Source: Cylicocyclus nassatus
Lineage: Eukaryota > Nematoda > Chromadorea > Rhabditida > Strongylidae
Assembly: GCA_958299035.1 (NCBI GenBank)
Contig: CATQJL010000316.1
Location: 49,721,585-49,785,584 of the forward strand
DNA: 64,000 nucleotides
Direction of reading: 5' to 3'
The first letter of the stretch is position 1. Every line of letters begins with the position of its first letter. Under the pieces are notes generated by a model that was not told the origin of the DNA, did not search any database, and saw nothing but the letters and a program-made list of their open reading frames with translations. The position numbers were made by a program, and so were the translations under genes. This document shows positions 35,408 through 46,733 of this stretch, piece after piece.

Positions 35408-35658
35408 GTGTAACTCAGTGCATATGGTCTCTACCGCAAATAACAATTTACGGTGGAGAACATTTGATTAGAAGTACTATGGAAAACCTAACGGGAAAAA
35501 ACTTTGCTTTGGCGGTTGTCTACCCGCTGTTTACAAAAATCGTAATCATTGAGTTTTTCACAACGGATCGCATTGGAAAGGCTGTAAGTAGACTATGTAA
35601 TTCCGCATTCCTGCATTTTTAAACTTTTGGATTTAAACAGATGGGTAGTTCCCACTAA
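35408..35658 (+). CDS. Candidate C-terminal exons of an unknown gene
   Basis: An open segment (first ATG 35479) ends at a strong donor GCT|GTAAGT at 35584. The 57-nt intron 35584-35640 ends AAACAG, and the next exon adds five codons and a stop (35641-35658) in phase. The 35-residue piece after the ATG contains a hydrophobic run (ALAVVYPLFTKIVIIEFF), so it may be a membrane protein tail. Frame stays open upstream to about 35,408, after an AACTCAG acceptor-like site. Family not recognised; it could be chance. Confidence 0.35.
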
Positions 35659-36695
35659 GAAATCTGCAAACAAATCCACTAAATTTTGCTTACAGCACCT
35701 TTCCATGCCCTAGTTAGGCTACACGCTCACAAACACAACTTTCCTTCTGCGAATAATTCTCATTTTCATATTTATTTTAGTGATGCGCTAAACCTTATCT
35801 GTTCACATTACCCTTACAGTACATGCGGAATTCCAGAAATCTCTCGAGTATCCGAGACTCTTCGTGGTTGAGTGACGCATCACTAGTGCCGCCATATCAT
35901 TTGAATCACACAACTCAGCGTTATAAGCTATAATACTTTAGTGCAGAAATTTTCAGTTGAAAAAGAGCGTTGTGTTGAGCTCATCGAGGCAAATCTTCTA
36001 TTATAACACATCACCGTGATATTTCGCTTACAGTAAGCTTTAGTTTTTGCACACCTGTCCGGAGCGGTGTAGAGAAGCGCACATTACGTCTAGGAGATGC
36101 CGGTAAGCGTTTCACAGGGCTGTCCGTAGATCATTTAGTACTCAAAAGTAGAAGAATATTTTTTCTTGAAAGTAAAAGAAGAGATAATTCGGATTTCATT
36201 CACCTCTACTTACGAACCCAAGTTTGCAAAGCAGCTCGATTTTCGTGATTATCAGGCCAAATTACTTCTATGAGCCAAATCTCCAATCCAAGCTCGTTTC
36301 TTCGCTTTCATTTGTTTTGAGCTCTCCACGAGTATTCTCTGAAAAAAGGATGAATCGAGCGGGAACTGGTCGATAACGCAAAAGCTTTCTACGAAGACCG
36401 TAATTCCCTTTCGCTGTAGCGTTTTACAATAGAATTACAGAGCAGGGGCTCGAGTTCCGAAAATTGGCTGTACCCTTTTGACCCTTATCGTTATAACTTC
36501 TTTAGTGTCTGGCCCGTAGTGAACCTTGTCCAGCGCAACTCGGCTGGGGCGGGCCTTAAGTGAACATAGAACGCCTCAGGCGGCATCCAGTAAACTATTG
36601 ATCAGAATGCAGATCGCTTTTAAATGTAAAGATCTTGAGCGTTCTTAGAATCAAACGCTCGAGGTTTTATCAAATGGCTAATTTTTTAGGATTTA
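35659..36695. other. unassigned DNA
   Basis: Several acceptor-like sites (GCTTACAG at 35,686, CCCTTACAG at 35,811) lie downstream of the candidate exons, but no continuous frame was found. No repeats were recognised. Confidence 0.3.
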
Positions 36696-37562
36696 CGCAG
36701 GGCCGTGGTTCGGAGCCGGCTAGTGGCTGATTTTTGCGAGCGGGCAATCACTGATCACTTTTTGCCACCAAGCATCACGCAAGTGGAACAAATGCTAACC
36801 CAGTTTGACGAAGTGTGTGGAAATATCGGTTTGGGGCTGAACCTAACGAAGACGATGTTTACGAGGAACGGAGGAGTACCTGATGCTCCTTTTATCACGG
36901 GACGAACATCACCGAGTGCTTAGGCTACATCTACCTAACTCGTAAACTCAATATGATGAATGATCTAACTTCAGTGAGCGGGAGGAAACGCGCAGCATGG
37001 GGGGAGCATACAAAGCAATTGAGGACGTAGTGAAAAAGATCAAGAAAACTCGGCACCACGCCCACCTTTTCAACTCGACGGTTCTTCCTGCTTTGACGTA
37101 CGCTTCAGAAATATGGACAATGAGGAAGCAGGATGAACACACAGTTAGCGTCATTGAACGTGCTGTTGAAAGAGTGATGCTAGGATTGAACCGACTCACG
37201 CAAGTGAGGCAAGGATTATGAAGTTCTCCCTCACGTCAACGATCGAAGATTGGGGACGCTGCCGCGTACGCCAAGCAGAACGAGGTAAGATGGGCCGGGC
37301 ACGTAATGTGTTTTGACGACAGCCGGTGGACGAGAGCTCTAACAGATTGGATACTACTGCACGTCAAACGCGAACGAGGAAGACCGCCGACGCGATGGGC
37401 AGATATGTTCACGAAGTCCTTTGAAGAAGTCCTTCAGAGCGTTTCACGTGTTCCTGGTGCGATACGTAAATATTGGTCAACAGTCGGCCGAAACAGGGAC
37501 AAATGGAGGCATCACTTGTACCCGCTCGTGCAACACGATGATCAACTGGGACACAGGTGACA
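36696..37562 (+). mobile_element. RTE-type non-LTR retrotransposon, 3' fragment
   Basis: Plus-strand frames encode the C-terminal part of an RTE reverse transcriptase: QMLTQFDEVCGNIGLGLNL, LTKTMF, then after a shift RRKRAAWGAYK, VLPALTYASEIW, VIERAVERVMLG, WAGHVM and GRPPTRWADMF. These motifs and their order resemble RTE copies known to me from strongylid nematodes. The sequence starts abruptly within the RT, as 5'-truncated insertions do, and at least two frameshifts are present. It supports nematode origin. Confidence 0.85.
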
Positions 37563-37909
37563 CAGTTGATATTATCTGTTACAACCGTTGGAACCATCAG
37601 GCTATAGTGTATTTGGTGACAATCCTCTAATCCATTGCAGCACATATATTTTTGACAGCCTCACTAGTTTTACTGCGGCGTTGCTGCTCCAAGTTCGAAT
37701 TATTTGAAGCGACAAGCTTAGATTTTGAGCACTTGTAAACATGCCGCCATGCGACAGTGCCTATCTATAGACTCGATCAGAAAGTTTTGATATGTGCTAA
37801 TATCTCCCAAAATTTGGACATCCAATTGATTTTTCTGTTTGAAAAAACTGCATCTATTCCTTAGATGTTCCATTACTTTCGACCACCCTAGTATTTGAAA
37901 TCTTGAGTA

Positions 37910-38420
37910 ACAGTAGGGCTGATTTCAATTTACAGTCACAGTATGCATCAAAGCGCAAGTCTCTCTTCGTTACTGTAGTATCGAGATGGGAACTATAAAG
38001 TAGGTTTTCATCCGTTGAAATTACCAAATATTCTCAAAAAGATCTCAAAAGTTTGGAAATTTTGTTACTGAGTGCATTAGCATTATTCATATCTTGAAAC
38101 AGGCATCGCATGTTAACGTTAGCCTTTGTTAGAAAGTAAGTCCAATAAACCTTCGAAACAGCGTCCCCGAAATCACTCAAAAACTGACTACGAGTGCTGC
38201 AGAAATTTATTCGAGCTGTTCGCTGAACTCAGAATCTCTTATAACCCTTCCATAAGTGCCAGCTGTTTACGAAAATTTCTAAGCGTGTAGTTTTCAAAGT
38301 ATAACTTTACAAGAAAGCCCAATGCGAGAAGTTCCTACCGTAACTCCACAGTACCGAAAAACGCGGTGCATCGCAATACACCAACCCTAAGTTAAAGACC
38401 GCTCTACGAAGTGTTAATCC
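37910..38420. repeat. Diverged foldback related to the CAGGGTGTC family
   Basis: Left arm near 37,965-38,000 (CTCTTCGTTACTGTAG, GGGAACT) and right arm near 38,318-38,410 (complement of CGGTACTGTGGAGTTACGG and TAACTTAGGGTTGG) match the inner arms of 13984-14663 in order and orientation. Ends are decayed. Confidence 0.5.
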
Positions 38421-38429
38421 TAGATTGGC

Positions 38430-38470
38430 GAAACAATACAGGGCAAGAAAGACTTGCCCTGTATTGTTTC
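38430..38470. repeat. Perfect 18-bp hairpin
   Basis: GAAACAATACAGGGCAAG, a 5-nt AAAGA loop, then the exact complement. It may be a deletion relic of a CAGGG-ended element. Confidence 0.85.
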
Positions 38471-38668
38471 GATTTAGATTAGACTTTAGGCACATTTTTT
38501 AAAAAACTTTCTTTTGCGCTATTTCTGCTGAATTGCCTTCTTTGAAGGCTTGGAAAAGTCCAGTGCTTCGCTATTTTAGATACTATCATCAGGACCGAAA
38601 GAAGAGTCTAATTTCTTGGTTACCGTAGGTATCTACAACCAGCCACCCTTTTCGAAGTGTGTACAGAT

Positions 38669-38818
38669 TTTTACAATAATATTATTACTACATTCTATTC
38701 ATGTTACATTGTCTCAATCATGCGCATCTTTGAACAGCGACAATCGTTGCTATGAAACCTGTCCCAGGTGTCAGCGATTCTGTATTCTTATCAGACATTC
38801 CAAATGTGAGCGATGATT
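38669..38818 (+). CDS. Possible small Cys-rich secreted peptide exon
   Basis: After an acceptor-like GTGTACAG, 49 codons read a hydrophobic leader (IFTIILLLHSIHVTLS) and then six cysteines spaced C-x8-C-x3-C-x2-C-x3-C-x7-C before a TGA. No ATG precedes it in frame, so a first exon would be needed. The opposite strand is also open here. I do not recognise the cysteine pattern as a named family and infer no function. Confidence 0.27.
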
Positions 38819-38959
38819 CTTGCGCGAAAAATGCAACATTCATGAAATGACCAAATGTAGCGCCTATCACAACGAATGGCGACTCAAGATACTTTCGGAA
38901 TTTACTTCGACATGAATCGGTTGTTGAAAAACCGACTTGCATATTGCACACTTTGATCA

Positions 38960-41102
38960 ACCACGCAGTATCTGAAAGTTACGAATCTGCAGCACAAAAT
39001 AGACATTGTATACGCTTCTAAGCTGTGAAATTAAAATTTTGTCGCATAAATTAAAAATTAGTAACAATCACGCATATCAGATTGAGAAAAGTAAGCATGG
39101 CCATTCAAACTTTCTGAAATAAAATGCACATCATTGCCTGTAATAGATGGCAATGATCATCGATGATTTGAGCAAGCGAAGCAATTGTAGACGGAGAAGC
39201 GCATCGACATTTATGCAATAACCTGCTAGAAATGCAAGAGAACTTCACTTACTAGAGCTGGACGACAACAGTAGCAAAGTTGATATGTTTTAGAAACTTT
39301 TATCAATGGGTCTAAAAAATTTTCATCCATATTTCAAGTTTATTGGTGCATTTTCGTGAGTTAAAGTTTTTTTTTTTCGCTATACTCCAAGTTTCGGATA
39401 ATCCAAGAGTTTTTTTGCTGATGCTTATCCCAAGCACATCGGAATTCTCTATTAACGGACAGATATAGAAGGAAGCTAACAGCTTATTGTTTCAATGAAC
39501 GAAAACTTTTCCTACAATCCCGATGTAAAAAAAAGAAGTTTTTGCAAGGACGCAAGATTGCAAGTGTTTCATTTTGCGCAGTATGTAAGCTTGTTCTATT
39601 GCTCCTATCCTTGAATACTTTAATCATACTAATTACAGGTTCTGCAGCAAAAGGGTTGTAAAATTTGCGCTTACAGAAAATTGTTTTTTGCCAAAGTCTC
39701 TAACTTTGGCAAAAATGTTTGTTTGTGGCAAGACCTTTGCGATGGTTGACCTTATTAAGACCATTGTTTCAGCAAAAAAAAAGCTCTACAAGGTACTCTT
39801 GTATATGAACGAAGGATTAGAAGCGAAATTAAAATGTTGCATATGTTTCAATTTCGGAGGTGTCTCCCTGAAACGCTAATCATCAACTTTGTACACCGAT
39901 AATGACATGCATATGTGCACATACTCTGTAAGATTTCTACAAAAGTTAGGAAGCGAGAAGAAAGTTCATTCTAATCTTTTGTCAACTTGTTCGATTTTAC
40001 TGATGTTGCACACAGTCTTTGTTCTAATCAATTCAAGTTTCTCAGTCGCGCTGGTCATCATAACAACTGTATTACATCACTTGGTAAACATTGAGTAAGG
40101 AACTAGCGATCATTGTTGCTTAAATCAAACCACGTTCCAATTACCCTTCAGCAACTCCTTTAGAAAAATGAAGAAAGTCAGCTACCAGGAAAACTTTGAG
40201 AGTCTCTGCTAGAGCGCCTGGTTTCTCTTACAGAGTGAAGATAATTGTCGTACCTCTACCATCTGTATTAACAGCGGCGACATAAGAGTCCATGGCGTAC
40301 TGCTGAATATAAACACAAATAGGAAGTCTGATACTGTGTTGGATTTCTAATCCGTCTGTTGCATTCAGGAGTAATGTTCCAGCGCTCAAAATTCTCCAAT
40401 GAGTACTTCCCAATTAGCTACTAGCAATTACCTACCAAAAACTTGTCATCAACAAGATGTGTGGGTGGCATGGTGGTGCGCAGAAAAGAGATGTGATAGG
40501 AAGGGCGGTGACTTCAAAACAGCGGATACTGTGGCTGACTTTACAATGTGGCTAAGACGGTGTATGTGAGACATACTGCATCAATTCGCCATCAATTTTT
40601 TACCATTTCATAGTGCCAGAAAATAGTGAAAGTGCAGAACTGCAGCAGATTTTTGCCAAAAAGATACTGCATGTTCTCAAAACAGAGAAGTGATCATAGA
40701 TTGCCTATGAATTGAAGATTAAACAGCATCGATGCATAAATGCAATCATAGTATATCATTTTTCTGATATTTTCGAAAGTCACTCTTACAAAGCGAAAAC
40801 GACGTTGTCTTCTAATCATTACTTCATCACTTGACGATGGGGTAATTTAAGCGCCTGCTCCTGCCATTTTTTTTTTTCGTTAAAAAAACGCGCCACGCAA
40901 TGACAAGTTTTTGGAAATCATCCAATATACACATTTGAGCCTCTTTTGAAGCACAGTGATCTAATGCAAATTGTATTCGAAACTGTAAAAATTTCAGCAT
41001 TTTCCTAACCACTTCACTTAACATTTCCATGCTTACCTAAAATTTGTACTCGTCTTTTCTTTAGAGTTGTGTATGATATTGTCCTTATATATAAAATGAT
41101 AC
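38960..41102. other. Repeat-poor region, no firm gene
   Basis: No foldback elements were recognised. On the minus strand a 62-codon open stretch (40413-40228) runs to a GTAAGA donor and an ATG-led 12-codon stretch ends at TTTTTG|GTAGGT (about 40,435-40,475), but I could not join them in phase. A TTGCCAAAGT hairpin lies at 39,688. Possible undetected exons. Confidence 0.3.
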
Positions 41103-41564
41103 TTAGGAGTTACTGTAGGAACATTTATTTGATAATTTGCCAAGATCATGTATGGGTTTGCCTTTCAAAATCATGCGGCAATTAGTTGAGACTTGCTTTA
41201 TCGTAAGGTATCTCTTGTCAATTAACGACCGGGCCCTCCTAAGAAAAGCAAAAGCTTAAGCTGAAATCGGCATATCCGCATACATTCGTGTGACTTGTAA
41301 GGAAGGAAGTAAAAATTGAGGTGAAGTGTTGGAATATATGTACCTTAGCCTTGCAGTAAGATTTTTGTAAACTCGTAAAAGTTCCATTTTGAGAAATCCT
41401 TCAGTTTTAAAGGAGGAAGATCGCCATTTTCCAGTGGCGCTTACAATACTAAGACAAAATGTAATTGTACCTACACATGAGACAGAAACTAATGAAGGAA
41501 AGCACCCATATTGCATTCTTGAATTCGGTGTTTGTAAATGTTCGGCCGTTCCAGGACCTATCAT
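41103..41564 (-). CDS. Candidate three-exon gene, 99 aa
   Basis: Exons 41506-41564 (ATG at 41564), 41344-41448 and 41103-41238. Introns are 41449-41505 (57 nt, GTGCTT...GTCTTAG) and 41239-41343 (105 nt, GTACAT...TTTCTTAG). All phases agree and the joined frame is 300 nt with a TAA stop. The product is basic (14 Lys and 14 Arg in 99 residues) with no membrane segment, cysteine pattern or domain I recognise. The upstream sequence TTGATTAG just before the ATG could be a cis- or trans-splice acceptor. Donors are not the strongest, so the model is tentative. Confidence 0.42.
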
Positions 41565-41639
41565 AACTAATCAAGAGAAATGTTATATTCGAATGTTTTT
41601 CTGAATAGTTATGATTTTCGATTTTCCTCTGATGAATTT

Positions 41640-42375
41640 TGGTTCTACTTTAGGGATCGGTCAGAGTTTGCCGGTGTTGCCTGTTTTGAAAGTGTTGCCG
41701 ATGTTGAAAGTGTTGAAAGCGTTGCCGGTGTTGAAAGTGTTGAAAGTGTTGCCGGTGTTGAAAGTGTTACCAGTGTTGAATGTGAAAATTATTAGTCTTG
41801 CAGTTCATTCTTGCTAAAGCGATCTCACCGGAGGTGAGTACGTTTGAAATGGATATGGGAAATGAGAAATGAGATTGATGAAATGGGAAATGCTTTCACA
41901 TGCAAAAGATCCCACACAAACTTGTAGAGGACTTGTTCAAACTAGGCGATCTCCAATACTTGGAAACGCTGCAAGATCTCTCTTAGGTAGCTCGTTTGCT
42001 CACTAATTGCAAAAGCGCGGTCCGGCACCTGACACGCAGCACTCATAAGACTTTAGCCGCGTTCTTAGATGTTGGAGATTGCCTATTCAACAAATCCTCT
42101 ACATTTTAGAAAGTTTGTGTGAGGATCTTCTAAGCTTTTCCATTTCAATTCAATCTCATTTCTCATTTCTCATATCCATTTCAAACGTGCTCACCTGCAG
42201 GTGAGATCGCTTCAGCGAGAATGAACTGTAAGACTGACAATTTTCACATTCAACACCGGCAACACTTTCAACACCGGCAACGCTTTTAACACTTTCAACA
42301 TCGGCAACACTTTCAACACAGGCAACACCGGCAAACTCTGACCGATCCCTTAGAGTAATCTCTAGTATGTAATAC
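41640..42375. mobile_element. Foldback element with internal GTTG minisatellite
   Basis: Two inverted arms (41,640-41,910 and 42,140-42,375) begin GGGATCGGTCAGAGTTTGCC and carry tandem GTTGCCGGTGTTGAAAGT units with different unit numbers, then GCGATCTCACC and CGTTTGAAATGGATATG. Centre near 42,000. The frames of repeating Val/Ser/Glu or Leu/Pro are products of the minisatellite. Confidence 0.75.
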
Positions 42376-42439
42376 ATTAGTAATTTTTTTCAAACATTTA
42401 ACAACGTTTTTGGCATTTTCAACGTTTTTGTAACTTTCA

Positions 42440-43110
42440 TCTTATATATAAAACCGAATGTCTGTTTGTCTGTCTGTCTGTCTATCTGTATGTATCAGTG
42501 GCGGTCCGAGAAATTTTTTTCGGAGGGGGGGCGCGACAAAAATTTTTTTCTAAAAAAGGTGCGTGGCGTCAGCCACGCACTCCGAAAAAATTTTTGGGGT
42601 GCTTCTCAAAATTTTTGCGGGTCCCCGACCCCTAAAATCTGGAAAAAGGGGGCGTGGCGTCAGCCACGCCCCCGAAAAAAATTTTTTTATAAGGCTAAAA
42701 TGAATTTTTGGAAAATTTTAAAAATTATTTTAATTATTTTCAAGTGCAAACAAGTCGTTTGCACAATTTTTTAACCCATATAGGTAAGTTTCAAAAATTT
42801 CGCGACCCATTCTCGGGGGGGGGGGCGCGCGCCCCCCCCCCCCCCCCCGCCCCCCCTCCTCGGTCCGCCACTGGTATGTATGTCTGTGTGTACGTATGTT
42901 CCGAATAGAAAATTCCATTTCTGAACCGATCCGGACCAAACTTGGCACGCATACACTTCGCGCCCCAGCGGGTGTCATAGGCTACTTTTCGTCATCGATC
43001 GATATCGATTTTATCGATTTTTTGCAAAATTTGAGCTACGGGGCTGGGAGTTGGCACAGGGGGGTAATCGAGCATGCTGATTACGAATAAAATATTGACA
43101 GGGCCGGTCG
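42440..43110 (+). repeat. GTCT-microsatellite-led dispersed repeat
   Basis: Starts near TTATATATAAAACCGAATG with GTCT repeats, then CCAAACTTGGCACGCATACA, a TATCGATTTTATCGATTTTT stretch and one GGGGCTGGGAGTTGGCAC module. The same order is at 18.5 kb. It is split by the element at 42496-42873 and followed directly by a Helitron. Confidence 0.6.
42496..42873. mobile_element. hAT-like MITE with 8-bp target duplication
   Basis: Ends CAGTGGCGGTCCGAG and CGGTCCGCCACTG, flanked on both sides by GTATGTAT (42488-42495 and 42874-42881). An 8-bp duplication is typical of hAT elements. Internal GTGGCGTCAGCCAC hairpins occur twice. A long poly-G/poly-C patch lies at 42,813-42,850. No coding frame. Confidence 0.8.
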
Positions 43111-43122
43111 GAGCCGTGTAAG

Positions 43123-43811
43123 TCAACTAGTGACTTATAACGGGCTAAGGATGTTTACGTGACTTGTGTGTGTGTCTGTTACGAAGTTCGTGGAGCGTAT
43201 TCCAGCCAGCGTTCTAAGCCCAAATTTTGTACAGCGCATGCTACCTTCATGAAAGTCCAGCATGCAAAAGCACGAGTAGATTCGTTGAGTGGATCCCTAG
43301 AAATTGCGCGCCAAACGGATCTGGCTTCTGTACCGCAAAATTCGGTCCGTATCACCACTTTTTGCAGAGTCGTGGATGAGTTTGGTAAGCAAATGTGCAA
43401 GCGATGGAGTTTAGCCAGAAAAGTGGTCGAAAGTTTACTACATAACGAAAACGGCGCCAAAACGAATTGGGTGTGTAAATGGTCAATTTGCCAAGGTTCT
43501 AGCTAAGCGTTTGGGAAGATTTTTGCACAGAGATGTACCTCACGGTTACTATTACCCTTATGGCGACTACCAAGCCATGATAAATCCAAAAACCTTTTCA
43601 AATTTGCGTTTGTCTTCCTGCGAAAAGTTTCATCCACGCGAAATCACCGATCTCACGTGAGAAGACTTTCTAAATGAGTGGTTGTTTACATTTTATTCGT
43701 GGTAGTCGGCATAGCGCGGTGAGTTCCAGTTCCACGATTTTACGATGATGAGAAAGGCACATAAATAGTAGAGCCAGTGCGAGCCTCTGCGAAGCAGAGG
43801 TGACGCACTGG
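43123..43811 (+). mobile_element. Non-autonomous Helitron, copy H1
   Basis: Starts TCAACTAGTGACTTAT and ends with hairpin CCTCTGCGAAGCAGAGG, an 11-nt tail and CTGG, followed by T. The 5' flank base is G rather than A, and the start is slightly diverged from the other copies. No Rep/helicase gene. Confidence 0.8.
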
Positions 43812-43959
43812 TTTAAAAATAATGTATCAAGTCAATAATAGGCGCTCACGGTACAGATTTGTGTGTGAAAAAACATTGTTGACTGTTTTACTTCTTAAAG
43901 TGCCAAAACGACAGGGGGATCACAAAGCAAATTATGTAGCTTGCACGATATTGAGAACA

Positions 43960-44678
43960 CCAGTGCGTCACCTCTGCTTCGCAGAGGCTCGCACTGGCTC
44001 GCTCTACTATCTAGGCCCTACTTATTCTCGCATAATGATGGCATTGGAACTCACCGAGCATTGCTAACTATCACGGACAAAATGTAAACAACTACTCATT
44101 CCTAAAGCTTTTCTATGTGAAATCGGTAATTTCGCGTGGGTGAGACTTTTTGCAGGAGAATAAACGCAAATTTTTATGAGTTTTTGATTTTCCCATGGTT
44201 TTGACAGTTGCAGTAAGAACAGCAGCCACCGTAAGCTACATCATTGTGCAAAGATCTCGTCAAATATTCTGGTAAGAGCTTGGCAAAATGACCATTTACG
44301 CAACCAATACTTTTTGGCGCCGTTTTTGTAAAGTAATGGACTTTTGATCACTTTTTTGGGCCTAAGTTCATGGCTTGCACATTTACATGGCATAAACATC
44401 CACGACTCTGCAAAAAGTGGAATGACGGACCCAATTTTGCGGCTCAAATGCAAAGTGGATCCGTTTGACGCGCAGTTTCTGAGGGATCCACTCAACGAAA
44501 CTGCTCGTGCTTTTGCGTGTTGGACTTTCATGCGGGTAGCATGCGCTGTGCAAAATTTGAGCCCAGGAGGTTGGCTGGAACACGCTCTACGAATTTCGTA
44601 ACAGACACACTCACACACACACACAGACACACACACAAAGTCACGTAAACATCCTTAGCCCGTTATTATAAGTTATGA
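43960..44678 (-). mobile_element. Non-autonomous Helitron, copy H2
   Basis: On the minus strand it begins A|TCATAACTTATAATAACGGG and ends GCAGAGG hairpin, TGACGCACTGG|T. It is inverted relative to H1 with 148 bp between. Internal sequence matches H1 and H3, including the CA/GT-rich subterminal tract. Confidence 0.85.
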
Positions 44679-44679
44679 T

Positions 44680-45339
44680 ATTTGCAAGGAGAATAAAGGC
44701 ATGCACCCGTACTAAACGTTGCGGATCTGTTCTCAGATAGCTTGATGACACGGCTATCATCGCAACAAATCGATGCTGTGAATGATAAAATGATAATGTC
44801 ATCGTTGCTATCGCTATTCGAGAAAACTACGAAGTTTTCATTGAAAAGGACTCTCCTCTGCCGTTCGTAAAGACCGCTTTAATCATCCTCAAATGTCCGT
44901 CAAGGATTTAAGACAATTAAGGAAACATTAGAGATGCTCTAGAGTCCTGTAAAGAAATATAATAATAGCAATCTTCAATCAGAAATACTGGTATTGAAGT
45001 TATAAGGGATCGTATACTGTACTTTATGCCAACCCGGAAGTCATATTGATATTTGCTGTTGCACACCTCAGGTGCTGTGCCTCACATAAGCTTATGCTCC
45101 CTAAAGCTGTGCGAGCAAGATTTTAGTTAGAGTTTTCAGAGAAACTTGATATCACGTACAAACCCTTTTTTTCTTTGGTCTTCCTATATTTCAGTTCGTC
45201 TACTCCTACATCAGCTAAATTTCGATTTTTTTCGGCTCTTTTAGAGATGCTTTGATTACCAGCTAATAAGTCAAACCTTCTGCAGATCAAAGCAACTTTT
45301 GTATGCCTCTAGCTTGCTTTTTAGGTTATTGAAATACAT
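44680..45339. other. unassigned DNA
   Basis: Strong acceptor-like sites occur on + (CCTATATTTCAG near 45,194) and on - (TTTCTTTACAG near 44,957), but no consistent exon chain was found. No repeats recognised. Confidence 0.3.
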
Positions 45340-45858
45340 TTAGTGTAGAGAACAAGTTTTGTATTCGCTTATTCTGACCTCATAAAACGAAGTAAGTAAA
45401 CAGTTGAGTACCATAGCTTTTCTCTCCATTCTATTAGCTGCCTCTTCTACGCTATACCTACGAGATTCGAGGACAAAGGCCAGTAGTAAAGCTCGGTCAT
45501 GGGAGATGATCTCTCCTGAGACCTTCATGTGAGGTTCTGTCAGTAAAATACGACCGCCCATTTCCCCATGCTATAGGGATGCAACGTCACCTGAGAGGTG
45601 AGCCTCAGGTGAAGTTCGGCAGGGAGGTGATCTCCCTGCCGGGTCATGGGAGATGATATGAGCGATGATGTCCAGAAATAGTGTGCTAAAGAGGAAACGC
45701 AGAGAAAATCTTTGTAAGTTGCTCCTGAGTAACTTACGATACACAGCAATTTGCCTAACACTGCGGACAAAATCGGCGCAAAATTGCACAACCGCGCCCG
45801 AAAAGGAGAGGATCGATGAACAGCTGATTTTGACGAGGAAGACAGAAAAAAACAAACT
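45340..45858 (-). pseudogene. Open frame split by a 147-bp insertion
   Basis: The minus strand has a frame from about 45,855 to 45,571 (LQRFSLRFLFSTLFLDIIAH) that stops inside a segment bounded by a 16-bp direct repeat (GGTCATGGGAGATGAT at 45495-45510 and 45642-45657). On the far side the same frame continues 45,513-45,340 (RALLLAFVLESRRYSVEEAA). Without the 147 bp, which contain two short hairpins, the frame would be continuous. A 52-nt GTAAGT...CTTTAG intron-like segment also lies at about 45,681-45,732, so splicing is uncertain. No domain recognised; helical, with Leu/Phe-rich stretches. Confidence 0.35.
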
Positions 45859-46731
45859 CTTCTCTTTTTTGTAAACTTTACTGGTTTTTTTTGAAGCTGT
45901 CCAAAACGAGAACTCCTTTGTTCATTCCATTGAATTCACGTTGCAACCATTTCGTTTTGTCGCAAAATTTTCGTAACGAAATGTTTTTTTGTTTTATCTT
46001 TGCGTTTGCTAGGCGAAATCCTTGATAGCGGTCATCATCGATTGGATAGTGGCCGCTATCAAAGATTGCCCGGCGATGCAGCAAAAGTTGTGTCGCTAGG
46101 CGGGGTCAAACCACGGCCGCGCGCGTGTAATTCCAATGGCTTACCCATTTAACCAAATCGAATCAAGTAGCTGTTTTTTCGAGAACGCACTTGATTATAA
46201 TGTCCAGGAAGCGATCTGCATCCAGATCAATAGCTCGCCGGATGCTGGACTGAGGCGCCAAGATATCGACTCCGGTCCGCCTCAGGGGAGATGCCCTGAC
46301 GGTAGTTTACCACGGGCCAAAATCTCTATATTTCTCAATTTCAAGAAAGTTCATCGTTGCATTATGGATGTCTAAATTTACATGTTCCAAAGCGATAATA
46401 GCTCATTTACTTTGTAAGGCGAGTGATAATAATAATCGAGTTTTGGAACCTTAATATTGTAAGGGTTTTGCAGCGCTTGTGTAACCATAAGTTACGTGAT
46501 TTTTTCAGAACTGAGTAAGGCAGAATTTGTGGTTGAACACTTTTTGCAGCAAAGTCTTGTTTTCTCCGCCGTCCCTAATTTCGCGAAAAATTTTGATTCT
46601 CAAATACTTTACGCCACAAAAATGCGTTTGCTTGATTTTGCTTTCTCCACAATTTTTGCGAAATGCGGTAAAAATTTTGATTTAAGACTTTAAGCCACAG
46701 AAAATCACATGCTCCTAGAGCGAATACCTAG
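45859..46731. other. unassigned DNA
   Basis: A GATAGCGG(T/C)...(G)CCGCTATC hairpin spans 46,023-46,066. 46,130-46,375 is open on + without a recognised domain. Nothing else seen. Confidence 0.3.
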
Positions 46732-46733
46732 TA

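Noticed and set aside
40983..41112. Alternative minus-strand exon 41037-41112 with a 54-nt intron 40983-41036
   Set aside because: Sites are good, but it conflicts with the three-exon model that terminates at 41103 and gives only a very short further frame.
41580..41817. Val/Ser/Glu and Leu/Pro repeat frames
   Set aside because: They arise from the GTTGCCGGTGTTGAAAGT minisatellite and recur inverted in the other arm.
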